A stretch of DNA of 13,169 nt from an uncultured Dermabacteraceae bacterium (GCA_946223075.1 CAMILZ010000034.1:1-13169), one strand, 5' to 3'. Positions 1-7,197 are shown, numbered from the stretch's first letter. Numbers and translations are program-made. The notes: generated by a model from the letters alone, not told the origin.

Positions 1-27
1 GAGCCAGCCGCGTGAGGGGGAAGGTGG

Positions 28-591
28 CTACCCGTCATAGCGGATCTCCACGCGCCGGTTCTTGGCACGGCCCTCGGGATTGTCCTCGTCGCCGTTCTTA
101 TTCGGCTCCACGGGCTTTGTGTCGCCGTGGCCCGCGACCTCGAGCTTCAGATCGCCGCGCACCGCGGAAATCGCATCGGCGACTGCTTGCGCACGCTCCT
201 TGGAGAGCACGTCGTTCCCGCGGTGGTAGGGAATGTTGTCCGTGTGGCCATCGACTTTCACGGTCGCACCCTGCGGAACGTCTTTGACGAGCTCACCGAT
301 GCGTTTCTTCGCGGGGGCAGATAGTTTGTTCGAGCCGTAATCGAAGAGGATGTCCGAATTCAAGGTGACAACCTTGGTGTCGCCCTCTTGCGTGTCGGTA
401 TTGAGGTCTTCGATGTTTTGATCGAGCTGGTAGATATTCTGCTCGAGGGGAAAAACATTGGGCTCGTAAGTTCCGATTTGCGACGGCGGCTCGGGGGCGG
501 GCGTTTCGTCCCCGTTGTCAGCGAGAGCCCCGGGTCCCGCAGCAAAAGCGAAAGCCGCGGCCGTGAGGCTTACAAGGTGACGCTTTCTCAC
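28..591 (-). CDS. Secreted OmpA-C-domain (peptidoglycan-binding) protein
   Basis: The product is 187 aa. It opens with a Sec signal peptide: basic MRKRH, a hydrophobic stretch to about residue 20, and a likely cleavage after the ALA at 22-24. Residues 25-70 are an acidic, Pro-rich linker. Residues about 72-187 form an OmpA-C/MotB-type domain, with an ILFDYGSNKL strand, the DGHTDN motif at 114-119, LSKERAQAV at 129-137 and NRRVEI at 178-183. D118 and R133 are 15 residues apart, matching the Asp/Arg pair that binds diaminopimelate peptidoglycan in known OmpA domains (family knowledge, from memory). There is no N-terminal beta-barrel, so it is probably a cell-wall-associated protein and not a porin. 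The start is GTG at 589-591, overlapping the upstream lipoprotein stop as GTGA, with AAGGGGG ten bases upstream. The two genes are therefore probably translated together. The biological role is unknown. Confidence 0.88.
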   Translation of the reverse strand: MRKRHLVSLTAAAFAFAAGPGALADNGDETPAPEPPSQIGTYEPNVFPLEQNIYQLDQNIEDLNTDTQEGDTKVVTLNSDILFDYGSNKLSAPAKKRIGELVKDVPQGATVKVDGHTDNIPYHRGNDVLSKERAQAVADAISAVRGDLKLEVAGHGDTKPVEPNKNGDEDNPEGRAKNRRVEIRYDG

Positions 592-1292
592 TTGATTTCG
601 ACCCCCTTCGCGATCTCACCCGTCGACCACAGCATCACGTCCATGGTCTTGACGTCCTCCGGCGGCGCCGCGAACGTCGCAAAGGCATACGCGGTCTGAC
701 CGGGCATGATCTCCACATCAATGAGTTCAGTCATTGCACGTTGCTGGCTATTCTCCGTAGCAAGCGGCGTGTGCTTTCGGAGGTTCTTCGTGTCGATAAC
801 GAAGGGCGTCCACCTGTGGCTACCGTTGAGGTAGTAGAAATCCTGCTCCTCCTTCACAGTCGTATTGAGCTTGAACGAGTAGAGGGCGGTGACGGTCTCC
901 CCCTCTCGCTTCAGCCCGTGAAGCGAAGCCGTGACAGTCGCGTTCGGATCCCCCTTGACGATTGCGGCGGCCTCGGTTGTGAAGATCGGTTCGGGGTAAT
1001 TCTTGCCGTTGGGATCACCCGCAATTGGCTGACCATTCGCATCACCCTGATCGGAACCACCTTGCTCGGCCCCGCCATCGTCGCTTCCATTCGTTACGGG
1101 AGCAGCGTCACTGCCGCCGTTTTCCTGTCCATTGGTGTTCTCTGCGGGTGCCGCGTTCGTGTGTTGCGAGTCCTTCGAGGCGTCGCCGCTTCCCGTGACA
1201 CCGAACGAGCATCCGCTCGCACCGGCAACAAGAAGGGAAACAGCTGCAAGGCTTGCCGCAAGGCGGCGCTTCGTCATCGTAGTCGTCGTCAT
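588..1292 (-). CDS. Predicted lipoprotein of unknown function, upstream of OmpA-domain gene
   Basis: The product is 234 aa. The N-terminus has basic residues (KRR at 8-10), a hydrophobic core and a lipobox ending ASGC with Cys28, so lipid attachment outside the membrane is likely. Ala at position -3 is acceptable but not ideal. Residues 29-98 are a low-complexity Gly/Asn/Asp/Ser/Gln linker without secondary-structure signal. Residues about 99-234 look like a compact, beta-rich domain with no motif I recognise. The ATG at 1290-1292 is supported by GAGGAG (plus-strand ctcctc at 1302-1307) nine bases upstream. An inner Met at residue 6 is a less likely alternative start. The stop overlaps the GTG of the OmpA-domain gene by 4 bp, so the two probably form one transcript and may act together at the cell surface. 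I cannot name a function. I see no convincing promoter in the 200 bases upstream. Confidence 0.8.
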   Translation of the reverse strand: MTTTTMTKRRLAASLAAVSLLVAGASGCSFGVTGSGDASKDSQHTNAAPAENTNGQENGGSDAAPVTNGSDDGGAEQGGSDQGDANGQPIAGDPNGKNYPEPIFTTEAAAIVKGDPNATVTASLHGLKREGETVTALYSFKLNTTVKEEQDFYYLNGSHRWTPFVIDTKNLRKHTPLATENSQQRAMTELIDVEIMPGQTAYAFATFAAPPEDVKTMDVMLWSTGEIAKGVEIK

Positions 1293-1405
1293 GGGGATTC
1301 ACTCCTCAAGGTTCCGGGAGCCGCTTTTCGCCTCCTCGTGATTTCCACGCTACTGAGCGGATATCGCGGCGGCGTTGCGACGCGGTACCTACTCTGCCAT
1401 GCCCC

Positions 1406-1421
1406 GTCGCAGATTTGCGAC
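1406..1421. repeat. Short inverted repeat upstream of the lipoprotein gene
   Basis: Arms gtcgca (1406-1411) and tgcgac (1416-1421) flank a 4-base centre, gatt. The site lies about 115 bases before the lipoprotein start, in the only stretch between that start and the S10 terminator. It could be a regulator site or chance; nothing else in the sequence decides. Confidence 0.3.
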
Positions 1422-1488
1422 ACGCGTGCTGGGATACCTGGACTGGCCTTGTCGTGGCTCAGGACAGGAACCTTTCAAGAGGTATAGC

Positions 1489-1524
1489 AAAAGGGGCCGT
1501 TCGCTGACGAGCGAACGGCCCCTT
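1489..1524 (-). terminator. Intrinsic terminator of the S10 operon
   Basis: There is a perfect 15-bp stem, with arms at 1491-1505 and 1510-1524 and a 4-base loop (gacg on the plus strand). On the minus strand it starts 32 bases after the rpsQ stop and is followed by TTTT (1492-1489), then GCTATACC. The stem is strong but the U tract is short, as is common in high-GC actinobacteria. It marks the end of the S10 transcript and separates it from the lipoprotein/OmpA pair. Confidence 0.82.
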
Positions 1525-1556
1525 CGCGGGAATCTCTCGGGGAAACCCCGGAAGAT

Positions 1557-1832
1557 TTACTTGGCCTTTTCGATGATCTCGACGAGGCGCCAGCGCTTCG
1601 AGGCGCTCAGCGGCCTGGTCTCCATGATGCGAACAAGATCGCCGATACCGGCGGTGTTCTCCTCATCGTGGGCCTTGAACTTCTTGTGCTTCTTCATAAC
1701 CTTGCCGTACAGCGAGTGCTTCACGCGCTCCTCGACCTCGACAACGATGGTCTTATCCATCTTGTCGGAGACGACGTAGCCGCGCTGAGTCTTGCGGTAC
1801 GGGCGCTCTTCAGCGACCTGATTTTCGTTCAT
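1557..1832 (-). CDS. rpsQ: 30S ribosomal protein S17 (uS17)
   Basis: The product is 91 aa, a primary 16S rRNA-binding protein with an OB fold. The core GYVVSDKMDKTIVVEVEERV, the following HSLYGKVMKKHKKFKAHDE and the IGDLVRIMETRPLSASKRWRLVEI tail are clear S17 signatures. The short hydrophilic N-terminal addition (MNENQVAEERPYRKTQR) is normal for actinobacteria. The ATG at 1830-1832 follows GAGG about seven bases upstream, in the 17-base gap after rpmC. It is the last gene of the S10 operon here, and the terminator follows directly. Confidence 0.98.
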   Translation of the reverse strand: MNENQVAEERPYRKTQRGYVVSDKMDKTIVVEVEERVKHSLYGKVMKKHKKFKAHDEENTAGIGDLVRIMETRPLSASKRWRLVEIIEKAK

Positions 1833-1849
1833 TACCTAACCTCGCTCGT

Positions 1850-2083
1850 TCACTCGGCCGAACCGGGGGCCTGGCGGATCCCCAGCTCGCGCTCGCGCAG
1901 GATCGTGTAGATCCGTGCGATGTCCTTCTTGACCGAACGCAAGCGAGCGCTCGACTCGAGCTGGCCGGTCGCGCCCTGGAAACGGAGCTTGAACAGCTCG
2001 TCCTTGGCCTTCGCGAGTTCTTCGGCGAGCTTTGCGTCATCGAGCTTGTTGAGCTCGTCAGCGGTAAGCTTCGTGGCTGCCAT
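1850..2083 (-). CDS. rpmC: 50S ribosomal protein L29 (uL29)
   Basis: The product is 77 aa, a helical hairpin protein that sits near the peptide exit tunnel beside L23. The family pattern is visible: LTADELNKLDDAKLAEELAKAKDELFKLRF, then ATGQLESSARLRSVKKDIARIYTILRERELG. The ATG at 2081-2083 overlaps the rplP stop by one base (TGATG), so it is probably translated by coupling; a GAGGGTGG stretch lies upstream inside rplP. The short C-terminal addition (IRQAPGSAE) is unremarkable. Confidence 0.97.
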   Translation of the reverse strand: MAATKLTADELNKLDDAKLAEELAKAKDELFKLRFQGATGQLESSARLRSVKKDIARIYTILRERELGIRQAPGSAE

Positions 2084-2502
2084 CAGATGTCACCACCCTC
2101 TCGGCTGAGGATTCGGCACTTCATGGGGAGCTTGTGCATGGCGAGGCGGAGAGCCTCGCGTGCAGTGGGCTCATCGACGCCGGCAACCTCGAACATGATG
2201 CGGCCGGGCTTGACGTTCGCTACCCAGAACTCCACCGAGCCCTTACCGGAGCCCATGCGGACCTCGGCAGGCTTCTTCGTGAGGGGGCGATCGGGGTAGA
2301 TGTTGATGTACACCTTGCCGCCACGCTTCATGTAGCGGGTCATGGCGATACGCGCTGCCTCAATCTGGCGGTTCGTGACGTAGGCCGGCTCGAGAGCCTG
2401 AATGCCGTAGTCGCCGAACGCGAGATCGAAGCCACCCTTGGCCATACCGGTACGGGTGGGGCGATGCTGCTTGCGGTGCTTGGTCCTACGCGGAATCAGC
2501 AT
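2083..2502 (-). CDS. rplP: 50S ribosomal protein L16 (uL16)
   Basis: The product is 139 aa, the usual length. L16 organises the A-site and P-site tRNA elbow region of the large subunit. Recognised by the start MLIPRRTKHRKQHRPTRTGMAKG, then ARIAMTRYMKRGGKVYINIYPDRP, the GSGKGSVEFWVANVKPGRIMFEV segment and the C-terminal HKLPMKCRI. The ATG at 2500-2502 lies five bases after the rpsC stop, with GGAGG ten bases upstream inside the rpsC end. Its TGA overlaps the rpmC ATG. Confidence 0.98.
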   Translation of the reverse strand: MLIPRRTKHRKQHRPTRTGMAKGGFDLAFGDYGIQALEPAYVTNRQIEAARIAMTRYMKRGGKVYINIYPDRPLTKKPAEVRMGSGKGSVEFWVANVKPGRIMFEVAGVDEPTAREALRLAMHKLPMKCRILSREGGDI

Positions 2503-2507
2503 TGGAC

Positions 2508-3335
2508 TCAGGCCTCCGTTCCCTTGTCAGCCGGAGCGGCTGCGGGTGCCTCGGACTTGGCAGGTGCCTGTGCCGAAGCCTCCGCGTTCGCACGGCGGGC
2601 GGCGTTGCGCTCGTTGCGGCGGCCACGGGGGCGCTCAGCGCGCGGACCACGGCCCTGGCGCGGAGCCTGGGCGGCCTGCTGTGCAGCGAGTTCCTTGGAC
2701 GTGATGTCGCCCTTGTAGATCCACACCTTGACGCCGATACGGCCAAAAGCGGTGCGGGCCTCGTAGAAGCCGTAGTCGATATTCGCGCGAAGCGTGTGCA
2801 GGGGCACGCGGCCTTCGCGATAGAACTCGCTGCGGCTCATTTCGGCACCACCGAGGCGGCCCGAAACGGCGACACGGATACCCTTCGCGCCGGCACGCTG
2901 CGCGGACTGAATGCCCTTGCGCATTGCGCGGCGGAAGGACACGCGGCTCGCGAGCTGCTCGGCAATGCCCTGAGCAACGAGCTGCGCATCTGCCTCGGGG
3001 TTCTTGACCTCGAGGATGTTGAGCTGAATCTGCTTGCCGGTCAGCTTCTCGAGCTGACCACGGAGACGCTCGGCCTCCGCGCCACGGCGACCGATCACGA
3101 TGCCGGGGCGAGCGGTGTGCAGATCAACGCGAACGCGATCTCGGGTGCGCTCGATTTCGACCTTCGAGACGCCAGCACGCTCAAGCCCCTCGGACAGGAG
3201 GTTGCGGATGGCGACGTCTTCCTTCACGTAGTCGCGGTAACGCTGACCTTCCTTCGTGGAGTCGGCGAACCAGCGGCTCGTGTGGTCGGTCGTAATACCG
3301 AGGCGGAACCCGTTGGGATTGACCTTCTGGCCCAC
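2508..3335 (-). CDS. rpsC: 30S ribosomal protein S3 (uS3)
   Basis: The product is 275 aa, a protein of the mRNA entry channel on the 30S head. It starts MGQKVNPNGFRLGI. A type II KH domain spans about residues 39-107, with PGIVIGRRG at 77-85 as the GxxG loop. The S3 C-terminal domain follows (LGGAEMSRSEFYREGRVPLHTLRANIDYG, then IGVKVWIYKG), ending about residue 210. The remaining 60 residues are an Arg-, Ala- and Pro-rich tail, longer than in E. coli but common in actinobacteria. The start is GTG at 3333-3335, overlapping the rplV stop by one base (TAGTG), with AAGGAG eight bases upstream. Confidence 0.98.
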   Translation of the reverse strand: MGQKVNPNGFRLGITTDHTSRWFADSTKEGQRYRDYVKEDVAIRNLLSEGLERAGVSKVEIERTRDRVRVDLHTARPGIVIGRRGAEAERLRGQLEKLTGKQIQLNILEVKNPEADAQLVAQGIAEQLASRVSFRRAMRKGIQSAQRAGAKGIRVAVSGRLGGAEMSRSEFYREGRVPLHTLRANIDYGFYEARTAFGRIGVKVWIYKGDITSKELAAQQAAQAPRQGRGPRAERPRGRRNERNAARRANAEASAQAPAKSEAPAAAPADKGTEA

Positions 3336-3700
3336 TAGCGGGTCTCCTTCTTCTTCGACGGGGCAACAACCACGGTGATGTGGCTGGTGCGTTTCTTGAT
3401 CTGGAATGCGCGACCCTGAGCACGCGGCTGGAACCGCTTCATGGTCGGGCCTTCGTCGACGAACGCAGCGGACACGACGAGATCCTGCTCATCGAAACGC
3501 TCCCCTACCTGATCTGCCTTCACGCGGGCGTTGGCGATCGCGGACTTTACGAGCTTCGAGACGGGCTCACTGGCAGCCTGCGGTGCGAACCGCAGCGTCT
3601 CCAGCGCTTCACCCGTGCTCTTACCACGAATAAGGTCAACGACGCGCCGGGCCTTCATGGGCGAAATACGGATGTACCGCACCTGCGCCTTGGCTTCCAT
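3335..3700 (-). CDS. rplV: 50S ribosomal protein L22 (uL22)
   Basis: The product is 121 aa. L22 binds all 23S rRNA domains, and its long beta-hairpin lines the peptide exit tunnel. Visible signatures are VRYIRISPMKARRVVDLIRG, then KLVKSAIANARVKA, and the hairpin VDEGPTMKRFQPRAQGRAFQIKKRTSHITVVV. The hairpin has no insertion or deletion of the kind linked to macrolide resistance. The ATG at 3698-3700 has a modest GCAGGA five bases upstream. It is preceded by a 59-base gap after rpsS, the largest inside this operon. Confidence 0.98.
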   Translation of the reverse strand: MEAKAQVRYIRISPMKARRVVDLIRGKSTGEALETLRFAPQAASEPVSKLVKSAIANARVKADQVGERFDEQDLVVSAAFVDEGPTMKRFQPRAQGRAFQIKKRTSHITVVVAPSKKKETR

Positions 3701-3744
3701 TGCTGTCCTGCTTTCTTTAGTGAATAGCGAGGGTCATCGTCACT

Positions 3745-3759
3745 TCGCCACGTGGGCGA
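3745..3759 (-). other. Small hairpin in the rpsS-rplV gap
   Basis: Arms tcgcc (3745-3749) and ggcga (3755-3759) flank a 5-base loop, directly after the rpsS stop codon on the minus strand. No U tract follows, so it is not a terminator; it could slow 3' decay of the mRNA. A 5-bp stem may be chance in GC-rich DNA. Confidence 0.3.
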
Positions 3760-4041
3760 TCAGCGGCGACGTCCCTTCTTGTCGTCCTTGTCATGGCTGC
3801 GGAAAGTGCGCGTGGGAGCGAACTCGCCGAGCTTGTGGCCAACCATCGACTCGGTGACGAACACCGAGACGTGCTTGCGGCCATCGTGCACTGCGAAAGT
3901 GTGGCCGAGGAAGTCCGGCGTGATGACCGAACGACGCGACCAGGTCTTGATGACATTCTTGGTACCGGCTTCGTTCTGAGCGTCGACCTTCTTCTGAAGG
4001 TGATCGTCAACGAAGGGGCCCTTAGCAATACTGCGTGGCAT
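3760..4041 (-). CDS. rpsS: 30S ribosomal protein S19 (uS19)
   Basis: The product is 93 aa, the usual length. S19 sits on the 30S head and contacts the 50S through bridge B1a. The full family pattern is present: MPRSIAKGPFVDDHL, then TWSRRSVITPDFLGHTFAVHDGRKHVSVFVTE, and MVGHKLGEFAPTRTFRSH, with a basic tail. The ATG at 4039-4041 has GAGGG about ten bases upstream in the 21-base gap after rplB. Confidence 0.98.
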   Translation of the reverse strand: MPRSIAKGPFVDDHLQKKVDAQNEAGTKNVIKTWSRRSVITPDFLGHTFAVHDGRKHVSVFVTESMVGHKLGEFAPTRTFRSHDKDDKKGRRR

Positions 4042-4062
4042 AACTGTTTATCCCTCGTCCTA

Positions 4063-4899
4063 TCAGCGCTTTTTGCCGGTACGGCGGCGGCGCACGATGA
4101 GCTTGTCGCTTTCCTTGTTCGGCTTGCGGGTGCGGCCTTCCGGCTGGCCCCAAGGCGAAACGGGATGACGACCGCCCGAAGTGCGGCCCTCACCACCACC
4201 ATGCGGGTGGTCCACAGGGTTCATCACAACACCACGGACGTGCGGGCGCTTGCCCTTCCAGCGCATGCGGCCGGCCTTGCCCCAGTTGATGTTGGTTTGC
4301 TCGGCGTTGCCCACCTCGCCGATGGTCGCGCGGCAGCGCGCATCGACGTTGCGGATTTCGCCCGACGGCATACGAAGCTGGGCAAACTTGCCTTCCTTCG
4401 CGACGAGCTGCACGGAGGCACCCGCGGAACGGGCAATCTTCGCGCCGCCACCGGGGCGGAGCTCGATCGCGTGCACAACGGTACCAACCGGGATGTTGCG
4501 CAGCGGAAGGTTGTTGCCGGGCTTGATGTCGGCGCTCGGGCCGCTTTCGAGCACGTCACCCTGGCGAAGCTTCGCCGGGGCGAGGATGTAACGCTTCTCG
4601 CCGTCCAGGTAGTGGAGCAGAGCGATGCGTGCGGTACGGTTCGGATCGTACTCGATGTGGGCGACCTTAGCGTTGATGCCGTCCTTGTCGTGACGACGGA
4701 AGTCGATCACGCGGTAGGCACGCTTGTGGCCACCACCGCGGTGACGCGAGGTCACGCGGCCCTTGTTGTTACGGCCACCCGTCTTGGACAGGGGGCGGAC
4801 CAGCGACTTCTCCGGCTCACTACGAGTGATCTCGACGAAGTCGGCGACGCTCGAGCCGCGGCGGCTCGGCGAGGTCGGCTTGTTCTTACGAATTCCCAT
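4063..4899 (-). CDS. rplB: 50S ribosomal protein L2 (uL2)
   Basis: The product is 278 aa, the usual length. L2 is a primary 23S rRNA-binding protein needed for subunit joining and peptidyl transferase function. The N-terminal OB-like region (GRNNKGRVTSRHRGGGHKR, then YRVIDFRR) is followed by the SH3-like domain and the strictly conserved MNPVDHPHGGGEGR at about 226-239, which holds the histidine tied to activity in E. coli. The tail is basic and tryptophan-poor. The ATG at 4897-4899 has GAGGAAA upstream in the 46-base gap after rplW. Confidence 0.99.
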   Translation of the reverse strand: MGIRKNKPTSPSRRGSSVADFVEITRSEPEKSLVRPLSKTGGRNNKGRVTSRHRGGGHKRAYRVIDFRRHDKDGINAKVAHIEYDPNRTARIALLHYLDGEKRYILAPAKLRQGDVLESGPSADIKPGNNLPLRNIPVGTVVHAIELRPGGGAKIARSAGASVQLVAKEGKFAQLRMPSGEIRNVDARCRATIGEVGNAEQTNINWGKAGRMRWKGKRPHVRGVVMNPVDHPHGGGEGRTSGGRHPVSPWGQPEGRTRKPNKESDKLIVRRRRTGKKR

Positions 4900-4945
4900 C
4901 GTGGGTTTCCTCAGACTCTCTCGTTTGTCTTCGGGTCACGACCGC

Positions 4946-5248
4946 TCAGGCGGTCGCGCCTCCGAAGATGTCGATGGATCCGTCCTTGAGGGTGACAATG
5001 GCGCGCTTCGTATCGTTGCGCTTGCCAATGCCGAAACGCGTGCGACGCGTCTTGCCCTGACGGTTGATGGTGTTCACCGAAGCAACCTTGACATCGAAGA
5101 TTTCTTCGACGGCGAGCTTGATTTCGGTCTTGTTGGCGCGGCGATCGACGAGGAAGACGTACTTGCCTTCGTCCATCTGGCCATAGGACTTCTCGGTGAG
5201 GACCGGCGCGAAAAGGATGTCGCGCGGGTTCTTGTTAATCGAGGTCAC
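4946..5248 (-). CDS. rplW: 50S ribosomal protein L23 (uL23)
   Basis: The product is 100 aa. L23 lies at the exit of the peptide tunnel and is the docking point for trigger factor and signal recognition particle. Signatures are DILFAPVLTEKSYGQMDEGKYVFLVD, then ANKTEIKLAVEEIFDVKVASVNT and the GKTRRTRFGIGKRNDTKRAIVTL stretch. The start is GTG at 5246-5248, overlapping the rplD stop as GTGA, with a strong AGGAGGA (in the rplD end) about six bases upstream. Confidence 0.98.
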   Translation of the reverse strand: MTSINKNPRDILFAPVLTEKSYGQMDEGKYVFLVDRRANKTEIKLAVEEIFDVKVASVNTINRQGKTRRTRFGIGKRNDTKRAIVTLKDGSIDIFGGATA

Positions 5249-6189
5249 TTGGCTTCCTCCTCATCGGCCGGGCGAACAGCGTTCACGAAGCCGGCAGCTT
5301 CCGCTGCTTCGGTCGTCGCGAACCAGACCTCAGCCTTGGTGCGGCCGTACCACGGCGAATCCTCGGTGTGGTACTTCATGGAGTTGCTGTTGCCCTTGAT
5401 GGTGAAACCTTCGGGGGCCTTGCCACCGTCGAGCGGAAGGGCGCTGCCTTCGCCGTAGGGTGCCTCAACGGCCGCGGGCGCGGTCTTCGACTCAGCCTTG
5501 GGCGCTGCGGGAGCGGCCACGGCTGCGGGCTGCGCGGGAGCCTTCACAGCGGCGAGCGTTGCGCCTGCCACGAAGTCCTCGAGCGCGCCTTCGGTGAAGA
5601 CGACATGGTCGGATGCCATCACGTCGTAGGTGTTGAGCTGATCAGCGAACAGCACGTGAGCGTTGGCGAGGTTGCGCGAGCTGAGCGCGCCGACCTCGTC
5701 GTTGCGACGAACGACCAGGAGGAAGTTCGAGCTGTCCGAGACGGTAGCGATGGTCTTCGCCACGAGCTTCGTCGAAGGCTTGTCTCCCTCGAGAAGCGCG
5801 GTGAAGACGTGAATGCGACCGAAGCGGGCGCGATCCGAGAGGGCGCCGCGGAGTGCAGCAGCCTTCATCTTCTTCGGCACACGCTGCGTGTAGTCGCGCG
5901 GGACCGGGCCGTGCACAACGCCACCGCCGGTCCACTGGGGTGCGCGGATCGAGCCCTGGCGAGCGCGACCGGTGCCCTTCTGCTTCCACGGCTTACGGCC
6001 ACCACCGCGGACCTCGCCGCGGGTCTTGGCCTTGTGCGTGCCCTGGCGTGCAGCGTTGAGCTGAGCCGTCACGACCTGGTGGATAAGCGCCACGTTGGTC
6101 TGAACATCGAAGATGTGAGCGGGAAGCTCGGCGGTGCCAGTCTTCTTGCCTGCGGGGTCGAGAACGTCGACAGTCAGGTTGTTAGCCAT
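5245..6189 (-). CDS. rplD: 50S ribosomal protein L4 (uL4) with extra C-terminal domain
   Basis: The product is 314 aa against about 200-220 in most bacteria. Residues 1 to about 211 are an ordinary L4: the RGGGRKPWKQKGTGRARQGS loop (61-80) that reaches the exit tunnel, then VPKKMKAAALRGALSDR and a C-terminal IHVFTALLEG to VVFTEGALEDF stretch. Residues about 212-243 are an Ala/Pro/Lys linker. Residues about 244-304 form a small extra domain with KGNSNSMKYHTEDSPWYGRT and AEVWFATTEAAEAAGF, then an acidic tail. From memory, a similar short domain occurs at the C-termini of several actinobacterial ribosomal proteins and is called the 'sunset' domain in some protein-family collections; its function is unknown. 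In E. coli, L4 also represses its own operon; nothing here shows whether that holds. The ATG at 6187-6189 has AAGGGAG ten bases upstream, five bases after rplC. Confidence 0.97.
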   Translation of the reverse strand: MANNLTVDVLDPAGKKTGTAELPAHIFDVQTNVALIHQVVTAQLNAARQGTHKAKTRGEVRGGGRKPWKQKGTGRARQGSIRAPQWTGGGVVHGPVPRDYTQRVPKKMKAAALRGALSDRARFGRIHVFTALLEGDKPSTKLVAKTIATVSDSSNFLLVVRRNDEVGALSSRNLANAHVLFADQLNTYDVMASDHVVFTEGALEDFVAGATLAAVKAPAQPAAVAAPAAPKAESKTAPAAVEAPYGEGSALPLDGGKAPEGFTIKGNSNSMKYHTEDSPWYGRTKAEVWFATTEAAEAAGFVNAVRPADEEEAK

Positions 6190-6194
6190 GAAAA

Positions 6195-6875
6195 TCAGGC
6201 TCCCTTCTTCGGGCCCTTGACGGCCGAGCGAACCAGCACGATGCCACCCTTGGGGCCGGGCACGGCACCCTTGATGAGCACGAGGTTCTTCTCGGCGTCC
6301 ACCGCCTGAACGGTGAGGTTCTGGACGCTGTTGCGGTTACCGCCCATGCGGCCCGCCATGCGCATGCCCTTGAACACGCGCGCGGGGGTCGAGGCGCCAC
6401 CGATCGAGCCGGGCTTGCGGTGGTTGCGGTGCTGGCCGTGCGAGGCGCTCACACCGGCAAAGCCGTGGCGCTTCATGACGCCCGCGTTACCCTTGCCCTT
6501 GGTCGTGCCGACGACGTCGACCTTTTGGCCGGCCTCGAAGACCGACGCGTCGATCTCCTGGCCGAGTTCATACTCCGCGGCATCAACCGTGCGGAGCTCA
6601 ACGAGGTGACGGCGCGGCGTCACGCCGGCCTTCTCGAAGTGACCCTTGAGGGGCTTCGTCACCTTACGGGGATCGATCGCGCCGTACGCAATCTGGACAG
6701 CGTCGTAGCCATCAACGTCCTGCGAGCGGACCTGCGTGACAACACACGGGCCGGCCTGAACCACGGTCACGGGGACGATCTTGCCGTCCTCGTCCCACAC
6801 CTGGGTCATGCCAAGCTTGGTGCCGAGCACGCCGTTGATGACGCGATCGCGCTGCCCTGTCAGTTCGTTACTCAT
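6195..6875 (-). CDS. rplC: 50S ribosomal protein L3 (uL3)
   Basis: The product is 226 aa. L3 starts large-subunit assembly and its extended loop reaches the peptidyl transferase centre. Signatures are GVLGTKLGMTQVWDEDGKIVPVTVV, then KGKGNAGVMKRHGFAG and HRKPGSIGGASTPARVFKGMRMAGRMG. The loop reads GSIGGAST where E. coli has GSIGQNQT, so the glutamine that is methylated there is absent, as I recall for other actinobacteria. The ATG at 6873-6875 lies 13 bases after the rpsJ stop, with GAGG eleven bases upstream. Confidence 0.98.
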   Translation of the reverse strand: MSNELTGQRDRVINGVLGTKLGMTQVWDEDGKIVPVTVVQAGPCVVTQVRSQDVDGYDAVQIAYGAIDPRKVTKPLKGHFEKAGVTPRRHLVELRTVDAAEYELGQEIDASVFEAGQKVDVVGTTKGKGNAGVMKRHGFAGVSASHGQHRNHRKPGSIGGASTPARVFKGMRMAGRMGGNRNSVQNLTVQAVDAEKNLVLIKGAVPGPKGGIVLVRSAVKGPKKGA

Positions 6876-6888
6876 GTGTTCCGATACC

Positions 6889-7197
6889 TCAGAGCTTGAT
6901 CTCGATGTTGACGTCCGCAGGCAGGTCGAGGCGCATCAGCGAATCCACAGCCTTGGGCGTGGGATCGACGATGTCGATGAGGCGCTTGTGGGTGCGCATC
7001 TCGAACTGCTCACGGGAATCCTTGTACTTGTGCGGCGACTTGATCACAACGAAAACGTTCTTCTCAGTCGGCAGCGGCACCGGGCCCACGACCGTTGCAC
7101 CAGCGCGGGTGACAGTGTCGACGATTTTGCGCGCCGAGCTGTCAATCACCTCGTGGTCATACGACTTGAGCCGGATGCGGATCTTCTGTCCCGCCAT
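6889..7197 (-). CDS. rpsJ: 30S ribosomal protein S10 / NusE (uS10)
   Basis: The product is 102 aa, the usual length. S10 is part of the 30S head and also acts, as NusE, with NusB in antitermination and with NusG in linking transcription to translation. The whole protein matches the family: KIRIRLKSYDHEVIDSSARKIV, then GPVPLPTEKNVFVVIKSPHKYKDSREQFEMRTHKRLIDI. It is the first gene of the S10 operon. The ATG at 7195-7197 has only a weak ribosome-binding signal (AAAGAG about thirteen bases upstream, AGG too close to the start). Confidence 0.98.
   Translation of the reverse strand: MAGQKIRIRLKSYDHEVIDSSARKIVDTVTRAGATVVGPVPLPTEKNVFVVIKSPHKYKDSREQFEMRTHKRLIDIVDPTPKAVDSLMRLDLPADVNIEIKL

Noticed and set aside
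741..1487. A 248-codon plus-strand open frame opposite the lipoprotein gene, running into the S10 terminator region
   Set aside because: It conflicts with a minus-strand gene that has a signal peptide, lipobox, ribosome-binding site and coupled partner. Its own product shows no domain.
3793..4989. A 398-codon plus-strand open frame opposite rplB and rpsS
   Set aside because: Same pattern: it mirrors known r-protein genes, has no recognisable domain and has no start signal of its own.
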